Positions 8,345 through 17,104 of a DNA stretch of 50,235 nt are shown here, one piece after another (positions within the stretch are counted from its first letter, which is position 1; each line of letters opens with the position of its first letter). Under the pieces are notes generated by a model. That model did not search any database. It worked only from the letters and a program-made list of their open reading frames with translations, and was not told the origin of the DNA. This DNA is from Alphaproteobacteria bacterium (GTDB lineage: Bacteria; Pseudomonadota; Alphaproteobacteria; RF32; CAG-239), in the NCBI GenBank assembly GCA_017528205.1, contig JAFXPE010000034.1, positions 1 through 50,235 of the forward strand, given 5' to 3'. The position numbers and the translations under genes are program-made.

Positions 8345-9453
8345 TGGACTTTTTTGCAATTTTAAGCCGCTATATCACTAAGCAACTGCTGATCAACTTC
8401 TTTATTGTGTTGTTCGCAATATTGGGGATTATCCTGATGTTTGACACCATTGAGGCTTTGCGCCGCACTTCGGGACGCGAAGACGTAACTTTTTGGTTTA
8501 CGGTGCAATACGCCGTCACGCGCATAACCAAAACGGTGGAAATTGTGCTGCCGTTTGTACTGATGGTGGCGGCCATGATAACTTTTTGGCGCCTTAGTAA
8601 AAACAACGAGTTTGTGATTATTCGCTCCAACGGCGTTTCTATGTTTGCCTTTTTACGACCGCTGATGATTGCCACCTTTTTCTTGGGCATTGCCAACATC
8701 ACTTTGTTTAACCCGGTAGCGGCTAAAATGTTTGAATGGCACGAAGTGCTGTCTTATCGCTTGCAATCGCGCAATCCCAATGCCATGTTATTTTCCAGCA
8801 AAGGATTGTGGATTCGCGAGTCGGCAGAAAACGGACGCATATTGCTGATTCAGGCACGCAGTTTGCGCCAAGAAGACGATAAAACGGTGCTGATGCGCGA
8901 TGTAAACATTACCGAACTGGATGAAGCTTCACGAATAAAAACCAGCTACAATGCTGCGTTTGCCACTCTTGACGACAACATTTTCCACTTAAAAGACGTA
9001 AAAATCATCGTCAACGGCGAACCAATGCAATCCGTTACGGATTACGCCTACGAAACCACTATCAACGTGCAACGTATCAAAGATAATTTCATTGAGCCGG
9101 AAGCGATTTCGTTTTGGCATTTGCCGGACACCATTCGATTTTATGAAAAATCGGGCTTTTCGGCCCGACAGCATTGGATGCGCTTTTTAAGCCTGCTGAT
9201 ATCGCCGTTTTTGCTGATTGGTATGTTGATGCTGGCGGCGGTGTTTATGTTGCAAAACACTCTCCGCGGCTCGGCTATAATGTGGCGCGTGATAATCAGT
9301 ATTGTCACCGGCTTTACCTTTTATTTTTCGTCGCAGGTGGTTTACGCCTTCGGAGTTAACGGCTATATCCCGATGTGGCTTTCGGTGGCCGCCCCAACCA
9401 TAATTATTTGGCTGGTCAGCGCCTCGTTGTTGATTCAATCCGACGAAGTTTAA
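8344..9453 (+). CDS. lptG: LPS export ABC transporter permease LptG
   Basis: 369 aa inner-membrane protein of the LptF/LptG family. Transmembrane helices lie near residues 15-37, 60-85 and 98-120, followed by a periplasmic beta-jellyroll domain (about 130-260) and three further helices (about 270-360). The motif NNEFVIIRSNGVSMFAFLRP after helix 2 is the LptB-contacting coupling region typical of the family. With LptF and the ATPase LptB it extracts lipopolysaccharide and passes it to LptC/LptA. lptF is not adjacent, so assignment to G rather than F rests on general resemblance. The start overlaps the cysK stop. Confidence 0.85.
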   Translation: MDFFAILSRYITKQLLINFFIVLFAILGIILMFDTIEALRRTSGREDVTFWFTVQYAVTRITKTVEIVLPFVLMVAAMITFWRLSKNNEFVIIRSNGVSMFAFLRPLMIATFFLGIANITLFNPVAAKMFEWHEVLSYRLQSRNPNAMLFSSKGLWIRESAENGRILLIQARSLRQEDDKTVLMRDVNITELDEASRIKTSYNAAFATLDDNIFHLKDVKIIVNGEPMQSVTDYAYETTINVQRIKDNFIEPEAISFWHLPDTIRFYEKSGFSARQHWMRFLSLLISPFLLIGMLMLAAVFMLQNTLRGSAIMWRVIISIVTGFTFYFSSQVVYAFGVNGYIPMWLSVAAPTIIIWLVSASLLIQSDEV

Positions 9454-9538
9454 TAGTTGAAATTCTGCGCTTCTTTTTTTATTTACATTGCGTTGTTTTC
9501 AATATATGCTGTAAAAAAAACAAAACAGCGAGGTAAAA

Positions 9539-9691
9539 ATGGACTTTAATACAATGATATTGGGCATAATCGGCTTTATAATCGCGCTGGCCCTTTTCAA
9601 ATTTATGCTCAAACTGCCGTTTTACATTATGACGCTGGCCATCTTGGGGGCATTGGGTTATGCCGCCTATAAATATGTGTTGAATATGTAA
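9539..9691 (+). CDS. Small hydrophobic membrane protein, 50 aa
   Basis: A short gene with a ribosome binding site (GCGAGG) 7 nt before the ATG and a terminator just after the stop. The product begins MDFNTMILGIIGFIIALALF and has one or two transmembrane segments with a short C-terminal tail (YAAYKYVLNM). It lies 85 bp after lptG on the same strand. Function unknown. Confidence 0.7.
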   Translation: MDFNTMILGIIGFIIALALFKFMLKLPFYIMTLAILGALGYAAYKYVLNM

Positions 9692-9696
9692 AAAAA

Positions 9697-9723
9697 GCCG
9701 GAGCAAAACTCCGGCCTTTGTTT
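9697..9723. terminator. Rho-independent terminator
   Basis: GCCGGAG (9697-9703), loop CAAAA, CTCCGGC (9709-9715), then CTTTGTTT, with A-rich sequence on the other side. It lies between convergent genes and may serve both strands. Confidence 0.8.
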
Positions 9724-9725
9724 AA

Positions 9726-10139
9726 CTATTCCTTCGGTTCTTTTCTTTTTCCAAAGTGTTTATGGCCATGCTTAGGTCTTTTTAAGAGCAAAGACTCATA
9801 TTTTGCCAATTGTTCCTGATCCAAAATTTTCTTCACTTTGGCCTCATATTTTTCATTTATGTCGCGTTCCTGCTCGTGAAGTTTTTGCCGCTGTTCGCGC
9901 AATACTTTGGTTTCCGAATTCTTTTGGTCAACCAATTCTTTCCATTGTGCCTTTTGTGCGTCGTTTAAATTCAGTTCCTTCATCATCGACAGACTCAAAC
10001 CGCGGTGATGGCGCATTTTGTGCGGAAAACCCTTTTTAACTTCCATAGCTGCCGCCGGATTATCGGAAGCGCTAAACGCCGGCATGGCATATCCGCAGCA
10101 AAGGCAGAACACCACCAACATAACTTTAATCATTTTCAT
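9726..10139 (-). CDS. Spy/CpxP-like periplasmic LTxxQ protein
   Basis: 137 aa with a Sec signal peptide (MKMIKVMLVVFCLCCGYAMPAFSA). The mature part is helical and charged, with two LTxxQ-type motifs (LNLNDAQKAQW and KKILDQEQLAKYE), as in Spy, CpxP and related periplasmic chaperone or stress proteins. Its C-terminus is His/Lys-rich (KRPKHGHKHFGKRKEPKE), which could bind metal. The ribosome binding site AAAGGAG is well placed. It follows the upstream hypothetical gene by 15 bp, so they are probably one unit. Confidence 0.8.
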   Translation of the reverse strand: MKMIKVMLVVFCLCCGYAMPAFSASDNPAAAMEVKKGFPHKMRHHRGLSLSMMKELNLNDAQKAQWKELVDQKNSETKVLREQRQKLHEQERDINEKYEAKVKKILDQEQLAKYESLLLKRPKHGHKHFGKRKEPKE

Positions 10140-10154
10140 TTTGTATCTCCTTTG

Positions 10155-10481
10155 TTAAATTCGTGTCTTAAAGTAGTATTCCACACTTTTATCCAAATAT
10201 TCAATCATTTTGTTGTAGTTTTCCGGCATATTTACAATTTTATAGCTGTCGTCTTTATCAAAGTGATACAAAAAATACTGCAATATCTGCCCATATACAA
10301 TTACGATTTGCTGAGCAGTACGACTAATGGCCACATCATCATCGGCCACTTTGCGAATACTGTCATACAGTTGGCGAAATGCCTCCTTATTGAATAAAGA
10401 TTTTTCTCGCAAATAAAATAAAAAACTATCATTTTTGGACTCAAAATTATCTTCCAGAATTTGTTTTGCACTTTTTTTCAT
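10155..10481 (-). CDS. Hypothetical protein, 108 aa
   Basis: Small, mostly helical, cytoplasmic-looking protein with many Asp, Lys and Tyr residues (IVIVYGQILQYFLYHFDKDD). No family recognised. A ribosome binding site (AAGG) precedes the ATG at 10481. It lies directly upstream of the Spy-like gene. Confidence 0.7.
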   Translation of the reverse strand: MKKSAKQILEDNFESKNDSFLFYLREKSLFNKEAFRQLYDSIRKVADDDVAISRTAQQIVIVYGQILQYFLYHFDKDDSYKIVNMPENYNKMIEYLDKSVEYYFKTRI

Positions 10482-10595
10482 CGCCTTAACCCCATATTGG
10501 AACTATTCTATGTCTCTTGGTTAAAAAAAACGTTAATAAAACGATTGTTTTTCTGTTATAAACACGCTATGATACAAGTCAAAAGAGAGGTTAAA

Positions 10596-10979
10596 ATGGT
10601 TGCAAGAATTGTTATCGGAGTATTGTTGGCTTATTTGCTTTTGGCCTATTATCCGCTGGTTTTGCAGGGTTTGCCTTATTTTGTGATGCTGGCCTTGGGC
10701 ATTTTTGCCTTTTGGTGTTTGCGTGCCGCTCCGGAATTGGCCGAACCGCTGGGATACGGTATTCTCGTGGTTTTGCTGTGTTATGGCATTTATATATTTT
10801 TACGCCACAAGGGCAAAATCAAAGACATCATTAAAAACGCCAAGGCCAAAAAAATCAAACTGCCGGTAGCCAATATTCCGCAACACCCGCAACTCAGCGT
10901 GTTGCTGACCTTGGTGCTATACACGCTCGGTTTAACCTTTGTGCTTTATCTGATGATTTTATTGATTTACGTTAAATAA
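10596..10979 (+). CDS. Integral membrane protein, 127 aa
   Basis: The ATG at 10596 follows AGAGAGG with good spacing; a longer frame from 10461 would overlap the divergent gene and is not supported. Three or four hydrophobic segments (about residues 3-22, 26-44, 51-68 and 100-125) flank a basic loop (HKGKIKDIIKNAKAKKIKL). Function unknown. It is 21 bp upstream of the secreted cysteine-rich pair and may be co-transcribed. Confidence 0.75.
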   Translation: MVARIVIGVLLAYLLLAYYPLVLQGLPYFVMLALGIFAFWCLRAAPELAEPLGYGILVVLLCYGIYIFLRHKGKIKDIIKNAKAKKIKLPVANIPQHPQLSVLLTLVLYTLGLTFVLYLMILLIYVK

Positions 10980-11000
10980 CTTGCCGCAAAGGATTATGTC

Positions 11001-11603
11001 ATGAAGAAGTTGCTGTTCATCTTATTTTTTGCCCTGCTACCGTTGTCAACCGATGCTCGTTACCACGCCACGCCCGACTACTCCGATGCCGGTTGCATAA
11101 AACATTGCGGACACGGCTATTTTTATGACGTCGGCAGATCAGAAATGGATAAAATTGTCTGCTCCAATTATCCGCATGATTGCGACGAAGATTGCATGGT
11201 GAGTATGAGTTATCGTGATGCTCCCGATGATTCGCGCTATCTTTGCATCGACGTTGCCATAGTAAAAAAATCGGCAAAAAAGAAAAAAATCAAAAAAAAT
11301 AAGATAAGATGCAACGAAAAATGCTCGTTTCCTGACCGCCCGCGAAACAAAATGGACGATGACTGCAAAAGCATTTGCGGCAGATGCTTCTACTATGACC
11401 GTCAGGGCGATAAATTAAACGGTAAAGAACGCGTTTGCACTAAATATCAATGTGATTGCGGCTATAATTGCACCACCGGTTGGCACATTCGATATTTGGT
11501 AAATGGCACCGTATATACCTGCCAAGAGGCCATCCAAGATGCACCGGGATATATTAGCCCCGTACAATGCGAGTCTTGCGACATCCAAAAATTTTGGAAG
11601 TAA
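11001..11603 (+). CDS. Secreted cysteine-rich protein (first of a pair)
   Basis: 200 aa with signal peptide MKKLLFILFFALLPLSTDA. The mature protein has about 20 cysteines in two related blocks: CIKHCGHGYFYDV ... CSNYPHDCDEDC, and CNEKCSFPDRP ... CKSICGRCFYYDR ... CTKYQCDC. A Lys-rich linker (KKSAKKKKIKKNK) separates them. Paired cysteines and export suggest a disulfide-stabilised periplasmic or surface protein. The same architecture is in the next gene, so they are tandem paralogs. Family not recognised. A ribosome binding site (AAAGGA) precedes the ATG. Confidence 0.85.
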   Translation: MKKLLFILFFALLPLSTDARYHATPDYSDAGCIKHCGHGYFYDVGRSEMDKIVCSNYPHDCDEDCMVSMSYRDAPDDSRYLCIDVAIVKKSAKKKKIKKNKIRCNEKCSFPDRPRNKMDDDCKSICGRCFYYDRQGDKLNGKERVCTKYQCDCGYNCTTGWHIRYLVNGTVYTCQEAIQDAPGYISPVQCESCDIQKFWK

Positions 11604-11629
11604 ACGTTTCGGAAAATAAGGATTCTTCC

Positions 11630-12346
11630 ATGAAAAAAGGTATTCTTCTCGCTTTGTTTTTGAGTGTAGCTTTTTCATCAAACACCCACGCCATTGAACG
11701 CACCCCCAAACAACCGGATTTCTTTGTTCCGGAAGATGTATTACAACAAGTGCAGAATCCTGAAAAGAAATCACCTTCCGATATTCTTTGTCAGCAACAC
11801 TGCGGACACGGCTATTTTTACAACAAAAGAAGCACCCCGGAACAACTCGTTTGTGCCCGTTATCCGCGAAACTGCGGCAAGCGCTGCGAAATAATGAGTT
11901 CTACTAACAGCGATTATGGCGATCCGATACAATGCATTGATTTTCTGATAGCAAATTTTCACACCAAAGATTATGAGCCTTCTGATACATTTGCCCAATT
12001 ATCTGCCGGAAAACCTAAAATAGCTTACAAAAAATGCGATGGTCTTTGCCAATCGCCTAACGGAGTAAAAAGCGAAACCGATGAGGAATGTGAACACGTT
12101 TGCGGTGAATGTTATTATTTTGATCGTGACGAAACCGAATATTGGGGAGGAAGCATGACTGTATGCACCAAATATCCGCACCCGAACGACTGCAGTAAAC
12201 AAGATTTCAAGACCAGCGGCTGGAGTCAGGATCATTTACTGGTAAATGGCCGTGAATATCAATGCCGTTATGCCTGGAAAGAAGTTCCGGTCAAAGAGAA
12301 CCATAAAGGCGGTTATATCGACTATTTAAAAGGTTTGCTAAAATAA
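11630..12346 (+). CDS. Secreted cysteine-rich protein (second of a pair)
   Basis: 238 aa from the ATG at 11630, preceded by ATAAGGA; this start gives a clean signal peptide (MKKGILLALFLSVAFSSNTHA) whereas the longer frame from 11567 does not. It repeats both cysteine blocks of the upstream paralog: CQQHCGHGYFYNK ... CARYPRNCGKRC, and CDGLCQSP ... CEHVCGECYYFDR ... CTKYPHPNDC, ending YQCRYAWKEVPV. The shared GHGYFY and (L)VNG...Y(T/Q)C elements define the family. Role unknown; cell-envelope location is inferred. Confidence 0.85.
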   Translation: MKKGILLALFLSVAFSSNTHAIERTPKQPDFFVPEDVLQQVQNPEKKSPSDILCQQHCGHGYFYNKRSTPEQLVCARYPRNCGKRCEIMSSTNSDYGDPIQCIDFLIANFHTKDYEPSDTFAQLSAGKPKIAYKKCDGLCQSPNGVKSETDEECEHVCGECYYFDRDETEYWGGSMTVCTKYPHPNDCSKQDFKTSGWSQDHLLVNGREYQCRYAWKEVPVKENHKGGYIDYLKGLLK

Positions 12347-12590
12347 TAGAATTTTTCAAACAGTTGCCTGTTGTGAACGGAAAACTCGCAGAATTCGGAT
12401 AGGTTTTCGGTGTACAATCCAACGGTGCAGAAAATGATAAGAATCCGGATAATGTGGTAAATACGCCGTAAGCTAGTGTCTTGCTTCGTAAGTTCTGCCT
12501 TCGTTATCACTCGGCAATCACTAACTTCGCTTCGGTCACTTGGACACTAAATTCGCAGTCACTACCGTTCCGGCTCATTAAGTATCCTAC

Positions 12591-12628
12591 GCCCGTCGTT
12601 CAAAAACAACATTTTGAGGTTGTTTTTG
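12591..12628. repeat. 38-bp dispersed repeat, inverted copy
   Basis: Exact reverse complement of 2133-2170. It contains the CAAAAACAAC / GTTGTTTTTG hairpin. The flank CCTCCGGCGC also resembles, in reverse, the flank of the first copy. Confidence 0.75.
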
Positions 12629-12671
12629 TTCCTCCGGCGCGGTGTACAATAAAGGTACAAGACACAAAAAC
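12622..12671. repeat. Hairpin with conserved apical motif
   Basis: Arms GTTTTTGT (12622-12629) and ACAAAAAC (12664-12671) enclose GCGGTGTACAATAAAGGTAC. The apical part recurs at 12782, 23008, 23122 and 23717 with different arms. Confidence 0.55.
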
Positions 12672-12766
12672 TCATAGAATGAGGTTAATACGCAGTTAGC
12701 GAGTTGGCACTACAACTCCAATGGTGCAGAAAATGATAAAAATCCGGATAATGTGGTAAATACGCC

Positions 12767-12818
12767 GTAAGCCTTTTCTCGCGGTGTACAACAAAGGTAC
12801 ATAAGAGAAAAGGCTTAC
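12767..12818. repeat. Hairpin with conserved apical motif, near rpoA end
   Basis: Perfect 14-bp arms GTAAGCCTTTTCTC (12767-12780) and GAGAAAAGGCTTAC (12805-12818) around GCGGTGTACAACAAAGGTAC. It lies just downstream of rpoA and could help end its transcript, although no long T-run follows. Confidence 0.65.
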
Positions 12819-12844
12819 AAGTAGTTATCCATTATACGGATTTT

Positions 12845-13855
12845 TTAGAACTGATCGGAGGTGCGCTTAATCAACTCCTCAATATTCTCCGGTGGCCAGC
12901 CCGGTGTATCCATACCCAAATGAATACCCATCTTAGCCAAAACTTCTTTGATTTCGTTCAAAGATTTACGACCGAAGTTCGGGGTACGAAGCATTTCTGC
13001 TTCTGTCTTTTGAACCAAATCGCCGATATAAACGATGTTGTCGTTCTTCAGGCAGTTTGCCGAACGAACGGAAAGTTCAAGTTCGTCAACTTTGCGCAAC
13101 AAGTTCTTGTTGAACGGTAATTCTTCGTGAACATCCTCAACTTCGCTTTCCGGTTCATCAAAGTTAATGAACGGCTTAAGTTGATCTTGCAGAATGCGAG
13201 CAGCCAAAGCCACCGCATCTTCCGGAGTTACAACGCCGTTAGTTTCCACAATCATCGTCAGCTTATCATAGTCCATAGCTTGGTTAACACGCGTATTTTC
13301 CACCTTGTAAGAAACCTTCTTAACCGGCGAATAAATCGCATCAACATTAATCAAACCGATAGGCGAATCCGCCGTTACGCTGTTGGCAGCCGGCACATAA
13401 CCTTTGCCGGTTGTAACCATCAATTCCATATTTAACTTTGCGCCGGCATCCAAAGTGCAGATGATGTGATCCGGATTCATAATTTCAACATCATGACCGG
13501 TTTCAATCATTGCCGCCGTAACCACACACGGTCCTTCAGCTTTTAACGTCAGCGTTTTTGCCGATTCGCTATGAACGGCCACCGCCAATTCCTTAACATT
13601 CAGCACAATATCGGTAACATCCTCTCTAACGCCAGGAATAACCGAAAATTCATGTAAAACGCCTTCTATTTTGATTGCCGAAACAGCACCGCCTTGCAAC
13701 GAAGACAATAAAACACGTCTTAACGCGTTGCCTAAAGTCAGACCGAAGCCTCTCTCTAAAGGTTCAACCACAATCTTAGCTTTGTTTGTATTCTCAACTT
13801 GAGACACATCCAACTTTGTTGGTTTAATCAGTTCTTGCCAATTCTTTTGAATCAC
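12845..13855 (-). CDS. rpoA: RNA polymerase alpha subunit
   Basis: 336 aa, normal length. The N-terminal dimerisation domain contains [26 protein letters not shown] and [12 protein letters not shown]. After a linker at about 235-250, the C-terminal domain that contacts UP elements and activators holds the helix-hairpin-helix segment [17 protein letters not shown]. It assembles the polymerase core. It lies 83 bp downstream of rpsK in the rpsM-rpsK-rpoA unit. rplQ, the usual next gene, is missing. Confidence 0.98.
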   Translation of the reverse strand: MIQKNWQELIKPTKLDVSQVENTNKAKIVVEPLERGFGLTLGNALRRVLLSSLQGGAVSAIKIEGVLHEFSVIPGVREDVTDIVLNVKELAVAVHSESAKTLTLKAEGPCVVTAAMIETGHDVEIMNPDHIICTLDAGAKLNMELMVTTGKGYVPAANSVTADSPIGLINVDAIYSPVKKVSYKVENTRVNQAMDYDKLTMIVETNGVVTPEDAVALAARILQDQLKPFINFDEPESEVEDVHEELPFNKNLLRKVDELELSVRSANCLKNDNIVYIGDLVQKTEAEMLRTPNFGRKSLNEIKEVLAKMGIHLGMDTPGWPPENIEELIKRTSDQF

Positions 13856-13938
13856 GGGTTTTGTCCTTTTCTGTAGAAGTTATATATTTGAAACACGGCA
13901 ACAGGCCTTGCATGAAGACCTGTGCCAAAAAGTAAAGA

Positions 13939-14325
13939 TTAGACGCGGCGTCTTTTTCTCAAACGGCAACCGTTGTGCGGAATCGGGGTAACATCACGAA
14001 TCGATGTAATTGTAAAGCCGACAACCTGCAATGCTCTGATTGCGGATTCTCTGCCCGAACCCGGACCTTTTACTTCAACTTCCAGAGTTTTCATACCGTT
14101 TTCCTGAGCCTTTTTGCCGGCTTCTTCAGCGGCAACTTGCGCAGCATACGGAGTAGATTTTCTTGAACCTTTGAAACCTTGAGCACCGGCGGTCGACCAA
14201 GAAACAGTATTTCCTTGAGCGTCCGTAATGGTAACTCTTGTATTGTTAAAAGAAGAATCGATGTGAGCCACACCGGAAGTAATATTCTTTTTTTCTTTTC
14301 TTTTCTTAATTGTTGCTTTAGCCAT
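13939..14325 (-). CDS. rpsK: 30S ribosomal protein S11
   Basis: 128 aa, typical length. Contains [22 protein letters not shown] near the N-terminus, [18 protein letters not shown] in the middle and the conserved end [18 protein letters not shown]. It binds 16S rRNA at the platform near the mRNA exit. It follows rpsM by 12 bp. Confidence 0.98.
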   Translation of the reverse strand: MAKATIKKRKEKKNITSGVAHIDSSFNNTRVTITDAQGNTVSWSTAGAQGFKGSRKSTPYAAQVAAEEAGKKAQENGMKTLEVEVKGPGSGRESAIRALQVVGFTITSIRDVTPIPHNGCRLRKRRRV

Positions 14326-14337
14326 TTGCTTACTCCA

Positions 14338-14706
14338 CTATTTCTTCTTATTCGCAATAGTCTTACGCTTACCCTTACGCGTACGAGCATTTTGCTTTGT
14401 GCTCTGACCACGAACAGGCAAACCCTTACGATGTCTTAAACCACGATAGCAACCCAAATCCATCAATCTCTTGATGTTGGTACCGACTTCACGGCGAAGT
14501 TCGCCTTCTACCAGATAATCGCTATCAATCACTTCACGAATTTTCATAATTTCGTCATCGGACAAATCATTAACGCGACGGCTAAGATCTATACCCGACT
14601 TTACGCAAATGTCTTGAGCAGACTTACGACCAATGCCGAAGATATAAGTCAAAGCAACTTCAATTCTCTTCGCGCTTGGAATATTTACACCAGCTATACG
14701 AGCCAA
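14338..14706 (-). CDS. rpsM: 30S ribosomal protein S13
   Basis: 122 aa. Starts [22 protein letters not shown], contains the helix-two-turns-helix [11 protein letters not shown] and the basic tail [20 protein letters not shown]. It contacts the P-site tRNA and the 50S subunit in the intersubunit bridges. First gene of the rpsM-rpsK-rpoA unit, 69 bp downstream of a strong promoter. A 184-bp gap separates it from adk. Confidence 0.98.
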   Translation of the reverse strand: MARIAGVNIPSAKRIEVALTYIFGIGRKSAQDICVKSGIDLSRRVNDLSDDEIMKIREVIDSDYLVEGELRREVGTNIKRLMDLGCYRGLRHRKGLPVRGQSTKQNARTRKGKRKTIANKKK

Positions 14707-14774
14707 AATTAATCTCCATTATTCAAAAATTAAAACATTCAAAAAGTTGATCACCACTTTTCAAAATTAAGCGG

Positions 14775-14803
14775 ATTATAGGCATAATATTCTGCAGAGT
14801 CAA
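14775..14803 (-). promoter_or_regulatory. Promoter for rpsM-rpsK-rpoA
   Basis: On the minus strand: -35 TTGACT, 17-nt spacer, -10 TATAAT. This is close to the sigma-70 consensus and would start transcription about 60 nt before rpsM. Confidence 0.8.
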
Positions 14804-14890
14804 TATTTTTTTGAGCCCAAAATCAATTTTTTTTCGCATTTTAAACGTTTTTTTAACGAATCGTTTTATTTTCAAGGCTCAGCCTTGGTT

Positions 14891-15571
14891 TCAGACATCG
14901 TCACGCAGTCCTAAAACATCTTCGATTTTACGACTCACCGCGTCAATCGTACCGGTGCCGTCAACAGTTTTCAATAAACCCCGCGCCTCAAAAAACGGAA
15001 TTGTCGGATAGGTCAACAAGCGATAGTTAACCAGCCGATTTTGCACCGTTCCGCGGTTGTCATCTTGGCGTCTGGCAAATTCCGTGCCGCCGCAAACATC
15101 GCAAACACCGTAGATTTTTGTTTTTTGAAACTTGTCGTGATAGCCGGCGCCGCATTGCATACAAGCATAACGCCCCAATATGCGCTCCATGATAATCTCA
15201 TCCGGAACCTGAATTTCCAAAACCGCACTTAATTTAACATTTTGTTCGGCCAACATATCTTCCAAAACTTCAGCCTGTGGCAATGTCCGCGGAAATCCGT
15301 CCAAAATAAATCCGTTGGCGCAATCCGGTTCGGCAATCCGATTTTTTACCATTTCGATAATCATGGCATCGCTGGCAAATTCACCGCGTTCCAATGCCGC
15401 TTTCAAACTGCGGCCGAGCGGTGTGTCTTTTTCGGCAAACTGGCGCAACATCTCGCCGGTGGAAAGATGGCAAATGTGCGTTCTTTCTTTTAAGATTCGG
15501 GCCTGCGTGCCCTTACCGCAACCCGGAGCTCCGGTAAACACCACAAACAGGCCCTGTTTTAAATTTGACAT
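14891..15571 (-). CDS. adk: Adenylate kinase, zinc-LID type
   Basis: 226 aa. Catalyses ATP + AMP = 2 ADP. P-loop GAPGCGKGT at residues 14-22; GFPRT in the AMP-binding part near 92-96. The long LID carries four cysteines (C137, C140, C157, C160) in two CxxC pairs, as in zinc-binding adenylate kinases. The start is 2 bp after the secY stop, so the two are co-transcribed; secY-adk linkage is common in bacteria. Confidence 0.97.
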   Translation of the reverse strand: MSNLKQGLFVVFTGAPGCGKGTQARILKERTHICHLSTGEMLRQFAEKDTPLGRSLKAALERGEFASDAMIIEMVKNRIAEPDCANGFILDGFPRTLPQAEVLEDMLAEQNVKLSAVLEIQVPDEIIMERILGRYACMQCGAGYHDKFQKTKIYGVCDVCGGTEFARRQDDNRGTVQNRLVNYRLLTYPTIPFFEARGLLKTVDGTGTIDAVSRKIEDVLGLRDDV

Positions 15572-15573
15572 TT

Positions 15574-16923
15574 TTAACGATTCTTCTTATGCAACAACGC
15601 GGCTTTTTTCAGCAATCCCTCGTATTGATAAGCAATCAAGTGAGATTGTACCTGATTTACAAAATCCATCGTTACCTGAACCACGATGAGCAGGGTTGTA
15701 CCACCCAAAACAAACGGAACGCCGACCTTGCTGATTAAAATTTCCGGCAAAATACACAAGCAAACCAAATAAATCGAAGCCACCATCGTCAAACGAGTGA
15801 TAACATAGTCCAAATATTCGGCCGTATTTTTACCCGGACGAATACCGGCAATAAAGCCACCGTGCTTTTTAAGATTGTCCGCCGTTTCTTCCGGATTAAA
15901 CACCACGCCGGTGTAGAAGAACGTAAAGAACAAAATCAAGAACGCATACAAGCCTAAATACAACGGCTGACCGTGTCCCAAAAGCTGGCTTAAAGTCTGC
16001 ACCCAAGACGGTCCCTGTTCGGCCGACAAATTAGCAACCGTAATCGGCAACAACAGCAAAGAGCTGGCGAAAATCGGCGGAATAACGCCCGTCGGGTTAA
16101 TTTTGAGCGGCAAGTGCGAGCTGTCGGCCGCCGTCATCCGCATACCCATCTGACGCTTCGGATATTGAATCACAATGCGGCGTTGTGCTCTTTCTACAAA
16201 AACAATAACATAAATCAGCGCCAAAGCCATAATCAGCAAAATACCAATCGTGCCGATAGACATTTGACCGGCGCGGCCCAATTCAAAGGTTTGCGCCATA
16301 GCATTCGGAATGTTGGCGATAATACCGACGGTAATGATAAGCGACGAACCGTTACCCACGCCGCGTTCCGTAATTTGGTCACCGAGCCAAACAATAAACA
16401 TGGTGCCGCCAACCAAAGAAACAATGGTCGAAAACTTAAAGGCGAAGCTGTTAATCATAACCGCCGAAGCGCCGTTAGCTCCGGAAATACTCTCTAAGCC
16501 GACGGCAATACCGTAACCTTGAATAATGGTAATCAGCACCGTCAACATTTTGGTATAATGAACCACCTTGCGGTGTCCGGCTTCACCCTCTTTCTTTAAG
16601 GCTTGCAAAGACGGAATAACCGATTGTCCCAATTGAATGATAATGGAAGCGGAAATGTACGGCATAATGTTCAACGCAAAAATCGTCATACGTTCCAAAG
16701 CACCACCGGAAAACATATTGAACATTCCCAAAATTCCGCCCGCGTTACGGCTGAACATTTCAGCCAAAACTCCGGCATTGATGCCCGGAAGCGGAATAAA
16801 CGTACCCAAACGGAATACAATCAAAGCCATAATCGTGAACCACAATCTTTTCTTCAGTTCTTCAGCCTTACTGAAGGCAGACATATCCAAACCTGCCGCC
16901 ATTTTTTCTGCTAATGAAGCCAT
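15574..16923 (-). CDS. secY: Preprotein translocase subunit SecY
   Basis: 449 aa from the ATG at 16923 (MASLAEKMAAGLDMSAF), which has AAGGATG upstream; a 14-residue longer frame from 16965 is less likely. Ten transmembrane helices form the protein-conducting channel with SecE and SecG. Visible signatures are FIPLPGIN at the N-terminus, MPYISASIIIQL in the plug/TM2 region and the cytoplasmic loop KKHGGFIAGIRPGK. In the usual spc order it follows rplO directly; here about 6 kb intervenes and it appears to have its own promoter. Confidence 0.97.
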   Translation of the reverse strand: MASLAEKMAAGLDMSAFSKAEELKKRLWFTIMALIVFRLGTFIPLPGINAGVLAEMFSRNAGGILGMFNMFSGGALERMTIFALNIMPYISASIIIQLGQSVIPSLQALKKEGEAGHRKVVHYTKMLTVLITIIQGYGIAVGLESISGANGASAVMINSFAFKFSTIVSLVGGTMFIVWLGDQITERGVGNGSSLIITVGIIANIPNAMAQTFELGRAGQMSIGTIGILLIMALALIYVIVFVERAQRRIVIQYPKRQMGMRMTAADSSHLPLKINPTGVIPPIFASSLLLLPITVANLSAEQGPSWVQTLSQLLGHGQPLYLGLYAFLILFFTFFYTGVVFNPEETADNLKKHGGFIAGIRPGKNTAEYLDYVITRLTMVASIYLVCLCILPEILISKVGVPFVLGGTTLLIVVQVTMDFVNQVQSHLIAYQYEGLLKKAALLHKKNR

Positions 16924-16986
16924 TTTATCATCCTTATCAATTTTTAAAACACACAAATCGGGCACAATTTGCCCATTGCCGATAAT

Positions 16987-17014
16987 TTAATACACAAAAA
17001 TAAAATTTATGCAA
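16987..17014 (-). promoter_or_regulatory. Putative promoter for secY-adk
   Basis: Minus strand: -35 TTGCAT, 16-nt spacer, -10 TATTAA, followed by about 65 nt to the secY start. It lies after the terminator that ends the inserted gene block, so secY needs such a start. Confidence 0.5.
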
Positions 17015-17055
17015 CAAAAATGTATTTATCCTCAATATTTTGTTACATAAACAGC

Positions 17056-17079
17056 AAAAAGGCGGATTTCTCCGCCTTT
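17056..17079 (-). terminator. Terminator ending the inserted gene block
   Basis: On the minus strand GGCGGA-GAAA-TCCGCC followed by TTTTTG. It lies 26 bp after the stop of the DHH-like gene and separates it from secY. Confidence 0.8.
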
Positions 17080-17104
17080 ACTGCCGCAATTTTTCTATTG
17101 TATG

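Larger units (their letters stand above)
12419..12773. repeat. 55-bp direct repeat, two copies
   Basis: Copies at 12419-12474 and 12718-12773, offset 299 bp. Both contain GGTGCAGAAAATGATAA, then AATCCGGATAATGTGG, then TAAATACGCCGTAAGC, with only two or three differences. Other repeat types lie between them. Confidence 0.8.
12347..12844. other. Gene-free repeat-rich stretch downstream of rpoA
   Basis: About 500 bp between convergent genes with no plausible gene. It holds two copies of a 55-bp direct repeat (12419-12474, 12718-12773), the inverted copy of the 38-bp repeat (12591-12628) and two hairpins with a shared apical motif. In many bacteria rplQ would follow rpoA here; it is absent. Confidence 0.6.
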
